In this document: one piece after another, positions 13,551-19,256 of the stretch
Numbering within the stretch: the stretch's first letter is position 1
Layout of the letters: each line of letters opens with the position of its first letter
The notes under the pieces: model-generated
The model's database searches: none
Told to the model about the DNA's origin: nothing
The model's input: only the letters and a program-made list of their open reading frames with translations
Assembly (NCBI GenBank): GCA_030696545.1
Contig: JAUYSA010000442.1
Span: 1-19,931, forward strand
Direction: 5' to 3'
DNA from: Hyphomonadaceae bacterium
GTDB taxonomy: Bacteria; Pseudomonadota; Alphaproteobacteria; Caulobacterales; Hyphomonadaceae
DNA length: 19,931 bases
Position numbers and translations under genes: made by a program

Positions 13551-14655
13551 CGGTCGCGGCTATACGGAGCAGATGATCCTGCAGCTTCGCGGACTGGCGA
13601 TCCAGGTTGAAATCCTGGAACGCCAGCTCGCGTCCGGCGGCGCCCATGGCAAGCGTGGCCGCCATATCTCGGGTCAGCTGCTCCAGTTTTTGCGCCAGTG
13701 CAGCGCTATCGCCCTCCCCAACGAGCAGGCCGGTCACGCCGTCCTTCACGCATTCAGGGATGCCGGCGTGCCGCGTCGCCGCAATGGCGCAGCCGGACAG
13801 CATCGCTTCGACGCATACTGTGGGTAGTCCTTCGGCATCGCCCGTTGCGGCGCGGCGGGAAGGGACACAGGCGATTGCTGCTTCGGCAAAGTGGCGCGGC
13901 ATTTCGGTCGCGGGAATCCATCCGAGTAGTTCGATCGTGACGCCTGAAGACTGAAGCTTTACAGCCAGCGCCGCTTTGAGCGGCCCGTCGCCCACCAGCC
14001 GCACACGCCAGCCGTTCAGCTTGTTTCCCAGCAGGGTCAGAGCATCGACCAGCGTATTGATGCCCTTCTTCTCGACCCATCGTCCTGCGAACAGGATCAG
14101 CTTGCTCTTTTCGCCCGGACTGAAGCGGGCAGCGTCGGCGCCGTTGTAATGCACGGTCATCTTGTCTGTCGGGCATCCGGCCGCCGCCAGCTCGCCCTTG
14201 ATGAACTCCGACACCGGCAGGATCAGCGCCGCTTCGCGCCACAGCGCCTCGCGTCTGCGATTATAGACGCGCGTTACGCTGTTCTTTGTGTTGGCCGTCT
14301 TAGTGGCGTCACCGCCATGATAGGTCACGACCAGCGGCAGGCCCATCGCGCGCGCGAGAGGCAGCGCGTAGGCGCCTGACTTTCCGAAATGCGCATGGAT
14401 CAGGACGGGCTTCTCTTCAGCAAGCCGCGCCTTGAGCTTGTCCGACACCAGACCGAATTGCTTGAAGCCTGTCTCGCCCAGAATGCCGTGGAGGGTAGCG
14501 AGCGTTATCGCTTTGGTTCCCGCTGGCGAGGCGCTGCGCTGCTCGCTGCCGATGAATACGGGCTGCAGCTGATCAAACGATTTATACGAATTCTGGATGA
14601 AGCCCTCGGACGGGGCGAACATCTTGTCAGCGAAGACGAGGAACTGCCGCGTCAC
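13543..14655 (-). CDS. Glycosyltransferase family 4 (GT-B fold), downstream copy
   Basis: A 370-aa cytoplasmic or membrane-associated transferase that uses a nucleotide-sugar donor. Landmarks are the N-terminal acceptor domain with HAHFGKSGAYALPLA (88-102) and TYHGGD (111-116), the donor domain opening LILFAGRWVEKKGI (186-199) and the retaining-GT EX7E motif from E275 to E283 in EGLPTVCVEA. The start is a GTG at 14655 with GGGGA about 8 bp upstream; no better in-frame ATG exists. It is the last gene of the minus-strand run behind infC and the lipoproteins. The sugar and acceptor cannot be told from sequence; exopolysaccharide or lipopolysaccharide synthesis is the usual role. Confidence 0.88.
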   Translation of the reverse strand: MTRQFLVFADKMFAPSEGFIQNSYKSFDQLQPVFIGSEQRSASPAGTKAITLATLHGILGETGFKQFGLVSDKLKARLAEEKPVLIHAHFGKSGAYALPLARAMGLPLVVTYHGGDATKTANTKNSVTRVYNRRREALWREAALILPVSEFIKGELAAAGCPTDKMTVHYNGADAARFSPGEKSKLILFAGRWVEKKGINTLVDALTLLGNKLNGWRVRLVGDGPLKAALAVKLQSSGVTIELLGWIPATEMPRHFAEAAIACVPSRRAATGDAEGLPTVCVEAMLSGCAIAATRHAGIPECVKDGVTGLLVGEGDSAALAQKLEQLTRDMAATLAMGAAGRELAFQDFNLDRQSAKLQDHLLRIAATAR

Positions 14656-14744
14656 CTGCGATTCCCCATGCTGCTACGACCGCCCTCCGCGTGAGCCTGA
14701 CCGCTTATCGCAGTCCTTTCACGCGGGCAAACAGGTGGTCGACG

Positions 14745-15056
14745 CTAGCCGCAGCGAACGCCGGTGATGACGCCGTTTGTGTCGATCTCGACGTTCAGGC
14801 GAGCGAACACATAGTCCATCGTCACGATCGAGTCGGGGCGGATGTGGCGCACCAGCCGGCCGGAGGGCGGCACGCCGGGATCGGTCGCGGGTTTGCCGAT
14901 GAGCCCCTGATAGGACTTCGCCTTGCAGGCATCCGCCTGCTCCGGCGGCATCACCGCAGGCTCGCTTGTTTCCGGCGCTTTGGACGATGTCGATGCGGGC
15001 GTCGTGGTGCAGGCAGTCATCGCGGCGAAGGCGAGAAGAACGAGGGCATGTTTCAT
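14745..15056 (-). CDS. I78-family peptidase-inhibitor-like lipoprotein, copy 1
   Basis: A 103-aa secreted lipoprotein. The signal peptide MKHALVLLAFAAMTAC ends in a lipobox with C16 as the lipidation site. A Ser/Thr/Pro linker follows, then an I78-type domain: a DACKAKSYQGLIGKPAT segment, HIRPDSIVTMDY, and the C-terminal RLNVEIDTNGVITGVRCG. The pair of cysteines (one before YQGLIG, one in RCG) matches the conserved disulfide of the family whose founder is a fungal elastase inhibitor. The start is ATG 15056, with AAGGTGA about 5 bp upstream. The target protease is unknown; bacterial I78 proteins may protect the envelope against foreign proteases. It lies directly downstream of a paralogue. Confidence 0.85.
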   Translation of the reverse strand: MKHALVLLAFAAMTACTTTPASTSSKAPETSEPAVMPPEQADACKAKSYQGLIGKPATDPGVPPSGRLVRHIRPDSIVTMDYVFARLNVEIDTNGVITGVRCG

Positions 15057-15057
15057 T

Positions 15058-15085
15058 GCGTCACCTTGAGTGGGCGTCACCTTGA
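15058..15085 (-). repeat. Tandem 12-bp direct repeat carrying the ribosome-binding site
   Basis: The 12-mer TCAAGGTGACGC (minus strand) occurs twice with a 16-bp period, at 15058-15069 and 15074-15085, directly before the ATG at 15056. Each copy contains AAGGTGA, so the start is preceded by two Shine-Dalgarno-like elements, only the proximal one well spaced. It probably arose by a small tandem duplication. Confidence 0.7.
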
Positions 15086-15090
15086 AGAGA

Positions 15091-15121
15091 AACGCCCGCG
15101 GGGCAAGTGGCCGCGGGCGTT
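15091..15121 (-). terminator. Strong hairpin between the two I78 genes
   Basis: A perfect 11-bp GC-rich stem (15091-15101 with 15111-15121) has a 9-nt loop. On the minus strand it follows the copy 2 stop by about 27 nt and is followed by TCTCTTC, a weak U-tract. An A8/T8 run and a short GT repeat lie between the stop and the stem (15124-15142). It could be a partial terminator or a stabiliser that reduces transcription of copy 1 and the glycosyltransferase. Confidence 0.55.
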
Positions 15122-15148
15122 CAGGCACACACACAAAAAAAAGCGGGA

Positions 15149-15502
15149 TCAGCCGCAGCGAAGGGCGATGATGACGCCAGCCGTATCCAGGTCGACGTTG
15201 AGGCGCGTCGGCGAGAAATCCATCGTCACCTGATCGCCCGGCTTGATGATGCGCACGCTTGCGCTGGCGGGCGGCACGCCGGCATCCGTCGCGGGCTTGC
15301 CGATCAACGAGGCGTACTGCGCCATGTTGCAGGTGTCGGCCAGCGCCGGATCGGTTGCCGGCGGTGTCGTCGGCGGCGTCTGATCCGGCATGGACGGCGC
15401 GGCGATGGCCGGCTCGACGGGGGCTACGGGTGTGGGCTCGGTCGAGGGGGAGCACGCCATCAGCGCGATCCCGGCGACAAGTGCAACGAATGTGTTTTTC
15501 AT
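15149..15502 (-). CDS. I78-family peptidase-inhibitor-like lipoprotein, copy 2
   Basis: A 117-aa lipoprotein with signal peptide MKNTFVALVAGIALMAC (lipobox LMAC, C17). A long Pro/Thr/Ala linker (about 18-60) is followed by an I78-type domain with YASLIGKPATDAGVPP, a VRIIKPGDQVTMDF core and the end RLNVDLDTAGVIIALRCG. The conserved cysteine pair is present. It is clearly paralogous to the next gene downstream, with a longer linker. The start is ATG 15502; the frame is open to 15577, but the upstream residues precede a textbook signal peptide. No normal Shine-Dalgarno is visible: the leader is pyrimidine-rich (CTCTCCTC), which is odd. It lies 47 bp after the lipoprotein gene. Confidence 0.87.
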   Translation of the reverse strand: MKNTFVALVAGIALMACSPSTEPTPVAPVEPAIAAPSMPDQTPPTTPPATDPALADTCNMAQYASLIGKPATDAGVPPASASVRIIKPGDQVTMDFSPTRLNVDLDTAGVIIALRCG

Positions 15503-15549
15503 GCCGAGGAGAGTAGGCCGTGCGCCGCCGCCTTCAAGTGAAGGCTTGG

Positions 15550-16185
15550 TCAGGGAGCAGCTCGCGGGACTGCGCAACCGGCCAGTATCGTCGCCCGGAG
15601 GATGCTTTCGCCTCCAGCGATGGGCAGTTTCCGCAGCGTCGATGGCGCGCCTTGTTCAAGGTAGATAGCGATCGGCGGCAGCTTGCCGTCGACGCAGTAT
15701 TCCTGCCGAAAACTGTCGCCAATCTCGGTCTTGAAATCGGTGGTGATGATGAGTTCGCCATGGCCGGGGCCAAGCCTTGACGTGATGCCGTCCATCACGC
15801 CGCGAATTTCTTCGAGGCGCTGCGGGTAAGACGCGTCGGTCGACAGGCGGAGCACTTCGGCGCCAACCGGATATTCCGGGCGGGATCCGGCAGCGGGCTT
15901 TTCGGCGTTGAGCGGAATCGTGGTGTCCATTTCCGTTGCGCCGTCTGCCTTGACGATGACCTGCGCGCCGAACGGTCCCTTGGCGGCGATGCCGGGCGGA
16001 AGCACCCAGACAAGGTGCTGCGTCGTGGCGTCAAAGTTCGCCACGGCGTCTTCGAAGGTGAGATCATCGGGAAGCGTGGGCGCGGGCGTTGTTTCCGCGA
16101 CGGGCTCTGGAGCAGGCTTCGAGGCGTTGTCGCAGCCAGCAGTCAGGAAGATCGCAGCGATACCGGCGAAGAAGGCCTTGGTCAT
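15550..16185 (-). CDS. Unrecognised lipoprotein
   Basis: A 211-aa protein with a lipoprotein signal: MTKAFFAGIAAIFLTAGC, with C18 as the lipidated cysteine, followed by a Pro/Ala/Glu-rich tether (about 19-40). The mature region has no domain that I recognise. It is mixed alpha/beta in character, with segments such as VWVLPPGIAAKGPFGAQVIV, VLRLSTDASYPQRLEEIRGVM and ELIITTDFKTEIGDSFRQEYCVDGKLP, and two further cysteines (about 167 and 204) that could pair. The start is ATG 16185, with AGGGAGA about 7 bp upstream. It follows infC by 46 bp and precedes two inhibitor-like lipoproteins, so a shared envelope role is possible but unproven. Confidence 0.8.
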   Translation of the reverse strand: MTKAFFAGIAAIFLTAGCDNASKPAPEPVAETTPAPTLPDDLTFEDAVANFDATTQHLVWVLPPGIAAKGPFGAQVIVKADGATEMDTTIPLNAEKPAAGSRPEYPVGAEVLRLSTDASYPQRLEEIRGVMDGITSRLGPGHGELIITTDFKTEIGDSFRQEYCVDGKLPPIAIYLEQGAPSTLRKLPIAGGESILRATILAGCAVPRAAP

Positions 16186-16231
16186 CGCGCGTCTCCCTGA
16201 CGGATTGAGTGCTGGAACAGTGCTTCGCCGC

Positions 16232-16771
16232 TTAGCGCGGCGAGAGCACCATCACCATCTGACGGCCTTCGAGCCTCGGTTCGGACTCGACCTTCGCCAC
16301 GTCAGCGAATTCGGCCTTCACCTTGGTCAGCAACTCCATGCCGAGATGCTGGTGGGCCATTTCGCGGCCGCGGAAGCGCATGGTGATCTTCACCTTGTCG
16401 CCTTCCTCGAAGAAGCGGCGGATCGAACGACCCTTCACTTCGTAATCGTGCTTGTCGATATTCGGACGAAGCTTGATCTCTTTGAGGTCAGCCGACTTCT
16501 GCTTCTTCCGCGCTTCGGCTTTTTTCTTCTGCTCGGCAAAGCGCTGCTTGCCGTAGTCAGCGATCTTCACGACCGGCGGATCGTTGTCGGGAGCGACCAT
16601 GACGAGGTCGAGGCTGACTTCCTTCGCGGCCTCGAGAGCGGCCTCAAGCGGCATCTCGCCTTGCTTCTCGCCTTTTTCGTCGATCAACAGGACGCGCGGT
16701 GCGCGGATATCCTCGTTGATCTGCGGGCCTTCCTTCTTCGGCGATTGGGCCTGCTGCGGACGCTGCGCGAT
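16232..16771 (-). CDS. infC: Translation initiation factor IF-3 with AUC start codon
   Basis: A 179-aa factor that keeps 30S subunits free and enforces start-codon and initiator-tRNA selection. The N-terminal domain has INEDIRAPRVLLID and PVVKIADYGKQRF, a Lys-rich linker (about 88-105) follows, and the C-terminal domain has KEIKLRPNIDKHDYEVK, VKITMRFRGREMAH and the end RQMVMVLSPR. The conserved N terminus can only be reached from an ATC at 16771-16769. The upstream frame contains no ATG, GTG, TTG or CTG before an in-frame TAA near 16806, and AGGGAGA (plus 16778-16784) is 6 bp before the ATC. A TTG at 16687 would delete INEDIRAP. It has its own promoter-like sequence at the end of the upstream gene. 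Confidence 0.95.
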   Translation of the reverse strand: MAQRPQQAQSPKKEGPQINEDIRAPRVLLIDEKGEKQGEMPLEAALEAAKEVSLDLVMVAPDNDPPVVKIADYGKQRFAEQKKKAEARKKQKSADLKEIKLRPNIDKHDYEVKGRSIRRFFEEGDKVKITMRFRGREMAHQHLGMELLTKVKAEFADVAKVESEPRLEGRQMVMVLSPR

Positions 16772-16777
16772 GGTCGT

Positions 16778-16784
16778 TCTCCCT
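16778..16784 (-). promoter_or_regulatory. Shine-Dalgarno site that fixes the infC AUC start
   Basis: AGGGAGA on the minus strand is spaced 6 nt from the ATC at 16771. With no canonical start codon between it and the in-frame stop upstream, it decides the start. Confidence 0.8.
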
Positions 16785-16803
16785 GGTGGCTTACAAGTCG
16801 GGA

Positions 16804-16832
16804 CTTATGCCCGAACTCGTGGAAATGTTCAA
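16804..16832 (-). promoter_or_regulatory. Putative infC promoter overlapping the GT9 stop codon
   Basis: Minus-strand TTGAAC (16827-16832) and CATAAG (16804-16809) are separated by exactly 17 bp. The TGA stop of the GT9 gene lies within the -35 element. Transcription would begin near 16797, giving a leader of about 25 nt that contains the Shine-Dalgarno and the AUC start. This would let infC and the lipoprotein genes be expressed independently of the glycosyltransferases. Confidence 0.45.
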
Positions 16833-18016
16833 GAATTGGAGCCTTCGGTCACTTCCGGGCTCGATTCGGCTGGTTGTTCCGGTTCGGACAGGGCCTCCGC
16901 GACGGGGGGCTGGACCGGGGCCGGAGGGGCTATGTTGGGTGGCAACACGCCCAATCCAATGGCTGCCCGCTTAACATCGTCAACGCTCAGGGCCTCCAGC
17001 GCGGCGGCGTGGAGCACCATCATCGGGCCGCCACGCGGGGCCGCCCGGCCAAGCCGGGTCTTGGGGTTCCAGACACTCTGGAGTTCCCGCGCCAGGTCTT
17101 CGTTCCATTCCTGCGCGAACTGGCAAACGCCCGGGGTGCGGGCGGCGGCGGCGAGGTGCATCGGCCCGGTCTCCCCGCCGAGCGCGAAAACGGCGCGTTC
17201 AGCGAGGGTTGCAAGCTGGAACAGGTCGGTCCGGCCGACGATGTTCTTGGCCCGCGGCTCAAGTTTCAGGATCTGCGCCCCGATATCGCCCTCGGCCTTC
17301 GTGCCAATGACTACGGGGGTGATGCCCGCATCGGCGACCCAGCTGGCGATCTTGGCGAAACGGTCCACCGGCCAGCGCTTTTCGGGGTGGTCGGCCGAGG
17401 AGCCGGGGATCAGCAGCATGTAGGGCCCATGCAGGCTGAAGAATTCCGGCTGGAATCGCGGCGGGTCGCGGAAAGCGGCGCGGATCCAGTCGAGGCTGGG
17501 CGACACCTCCTGCCCGATGATCCAGCCGGTCGGGTCGCCCGGCGGCTTGGGCCCAAGGCCGGCGTGGATCAGCTGTTCGGCCAGCCGGTCGAAATTGTGC
17601 ATCTCGCCACGGTTGTCGTTCATGTGCTGGTGCGAGGCGCCCTTGGCGGCGCCCGACCAGAGCGGCTTCTTGCCGGACAGGCCGACGAAATACTGCGCGG
17701 TGCGGTCGTTGTTCTGGAAGTCATAAACCATGTCGTAGCCGGCGGAGCGAAGGCGGCGGATGAGGTCTGCCTTGCCCTTGAGGTCTTTCGGGCGGCCGTC
17801 GGCTTCGACGATATCGAAATAGGGGCAGGCTTTGGCGAAGGCCTCGTAGGGCTCCGTCGTCAGCAGCGTGATGCGCGCCGACGGATGCGTTGCGCGGACA
17901 ACACGCATGGCGCCAAGCGCCTGCATGAAATCGCCCATGGCTCCCAGCTTGATCACCAGCACGCGCCGAAGCGTGTCGCCGGGATTGGCAGGTGGTGTGT
18001 ACGTTGAACTCGTCAT
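16829..18016 (-). CDS. Glycosyltransferase family 9 (heptosyltransferase-like)
   Basis: A 395-aa GT-B enzyme related to ADP-heptose:LPS heptosyltransferases (WaaC/WaaF/WaaQ). The N-terminal KLGAMGDFMQALGAMR (23-38) holds the family's GxGD element. The donor domain has LLIPGSSADHPEKRWP (201-216) and the signature GGETGPMHLAAAA (280-292). It ends in a Pro/Glu/Ser-rich low-complexity tail (about 358-395), unusual for the family. The start is ATG 18016, which overlaps the stop of the upstream GT4 in ATGA, so the two are coupled and probably act in the same glycan pathway (lipopolysaccharide core or capsule). The acceptor is not known. Confidence 0.88.
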   Translation of the reverse strand: MTSSTYTPPANPGDTLRRVLVIKLGAMGDFMQALGAMRVVRATHPSARITLLTTEPYEAFAKACPYFDIVEADGRPKDLKGKADLIRRLRSAGYDMVYDFQNNDRTAQYFVGLSGKKPLWSGAAKGASHQHMNDNRGEMHNFDRLAEQLIHAGLGPKPPGDPTGWIIGQEVSPSLDWIRAAFRDPPRFQPEFFSLHGPYMLLIPGSSADHPEKRWPVDRFAKIASWVADAGITPVVIGTKAEGDIGAQILKLEPRAKNIVGRTDLFQLATLAERAVFALGGETGPMHLAAAARTPGVCQFAQEWNEDLARELQSVWNPKTRLGRAAPRGGPMMVLHAAALEALSVDDVKRAAIGLGVLPPNIAPPAPVQPPVAEALSEPEQPAESSPEVTEGSNS

Positions 18017-19176
18017 GAAGGCCGACCCATCAGCCTGTCATAGACTGCCAGCGTCGCTTGCTGAAGCGCTGCCGTGGTGAACTTTTGCCGGATACGGATC
18101 TGGGCTGCATCTCCCATCAGTTTCCGGCCTTCCCGGCCGCGGGCCAGCAGGTCGCCCATGGCGTCAGCGAGCGCGACCGGGTTCATCGGCGGAACGACAA
18201 AACCCGTTTCGCCATCGACAATGATCTCTCCCTGCGCTCCGATGCTGGAGCCGATGACGGGCACGCCCAGGGTGCCGGCTTCGGCCGCAACGCGTCCAAA
18301 CGCCTCCGGCTCGTTGGACGGGGCGATGACGATATCCGCGAGGGCAAAGGCGGCTGGCATGTCGTCACAATGCCCTACGATGGCGATCCTGTCGTCAAGT
18401 CCGTGCTGTGAGATCAGCTGCGCGAGTTCCTGCAAATAGCCGTCGCGGCCCTGATGATCTCCTGCGAAAATCATGCGCCAGGGTTGATCCTTGGCGCTTT
18501 TCAGCCGGGCGGCGGCGGCGATGGCTTCGCGATGACCTTTCCATCCCGTCATACGGGCCGGCAGAAGTATGATGGCTCCGGCGTTTTCCGCAGGCAGTTG
18601 CCAGGCTTTCTGAAGCGCGGTCCGGCGGGCAGGCAGGATGGCGTCTGGCGAGAACTTCCCGATATCGACGCCACGGGGGATTGTCACGATCCGGTCCGCC
18701 GCCTGCGGGTGTTCTTTCCTGACGTGAGCGGCCGTGAATTCCGAGTTCGCTATGACGATATCGCCACGCGCCATGACCGAATTGTAGAGCCGCTTCGGCG
18801 CGCTCCTCGCGTTGTAAACGCCATGATAGGTTGTCACGAACGGCCGCTTCATCCGGCGGGCAGCCCAGAGAGCGCTCCATGCCGGTGCGCGCGAGCGGGC
18901 GTGGATGAGATCGACATTGCGTCTGGCGATGATCTTCGAAAGCACCGACGCGTTGCTGTAGATGTGGATCGGGTTCTTGGTCGCAAGGCCATCGATCCGG
19001 ATTATCTCGGCGCCGGCGCGAGTCAGTTCGCCTTCGAGCCTTCCGCCCACGGTTGCGACCAACGCCTTGGCGCCCGCTGCCTTCAACGCTTCGGCCACCT
19101 CGATGGTCGTGCGCTCGGCTCCGCCCGCCGAGAGGTGGGGGATGACCTGCAGGATTGTCCTCCCCGACAGAGGCAA
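18013..19176 (-). CDS. Glycosyltransferase family 4 (GT-B fold), upstream copy
   Basis: A 387-aa GT4 enzyme. The N-terminal ILQVIPHLSAGGAERTTIEVA (8-28) carries the acceptor-side glycine loop. HARSRAPAWSALWAA (92-106) and TTYHGVYN (115-122) are family-typical, as is IPRGVDIGKFSP in the interdomain region. The donor site shows ARMTGWKGH (207-215) and the EX7E pair E291/E299 in EAFGRVAAEA. The likely start is TTG 19176, with GGGAG about 10 bp upstream; no in-frame ATG lies near the conserved N terminus. It is coupled to the GT9 gene. It is only distantly similar to the GT4 at 13543, so this is not a recent duplication. Its leader contains competing hairpins. Confidence 0.9.
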   Translation of the reverse strand: MPLSGRTILQVIPHLSAGGAERTTIEVAEALKAAGAKALVATVGGRLEGELTRAGAEIIRIDGLATKNPIHIYSNASVLSKIIARRNVDLIHARSRAPAWSALWAARRMKRPFVTTYHGVYNARSAPKRLYNSVMARGDIVIANSEFTAAHVRKEHPQAADRIVTIPRGVDIGKFSPDAILPARRTALQKAWQLPAENAGAIILLPARMTGWKGHREAIAAAARLKSAKDQPWRMIFAGDHQGRDGYLQELAQLISQHGLDDRIAIVGHCDDMPAAFALADIVIAPSNEPEAFGRVAAEAGTLGVPVIGSSIGAQGEIIVDGETGFVVPPMNPVALADAMGDLLARGREGRKLMGDAAQIRIRQKFTTAALQQATLAVYDRLMGRPS

Positions 19177-19186
19177 GGCGTTGTTT

Positions 19187-19237
19187 CTCCCGGTTTTCTG
19201 CGCCGGGAGACCGATAGTCGCTTTTCAGCCCGGCGCA
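19187..19237 (-). promoter_or_regulatory. Three-arm leader with two mutually exclusive hairpins
   Basis: Arm A (19229-19237), arm B (19199-19209) and arm C (19187-19193) lie in the 80-bp divergent gap. B can pair with A (TGCGCCGGG/CCCGGCGCA, 9 bp, 21-nt loop) or with C (CTCCCGG/CCGGGAG, 7 bp, 9-nt loop), but not with both. On the minus strand, arm C carries the GGGAG expected to serve as ribosome-binding site for the GT4, so the B-C hairpin would hide it and A-B would free it. The pairings are seen; a switch function is inferred and requires transcription to begin upstream of arm A. Confidence 0.4.
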
Positions 19238-19256
19238 AACCGATCAAAAGCGGGGA

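Noticed and set aside
15124..15142. A8 run and CA/GT microrepeat taken as a microsatellite or phase-variable tract
   Set aside because: It is short, non-coding and downstream of a stop codon; more likely part of a terminator region.
16685..16687. TTG as infC start
   Set aside because: It would remove the conserved INEDIRAP region that is clearly encoded upstream in the same frame.
15908..18007. A 699-codon plus-strand frame opposite infC and GT9
   Set aside because: It lies antisense to genes with clear IF3 and GT9 motifs; its product is Arg/His/Ala-rich without domains, as expected for a mirror frame in GC-rich DNA.
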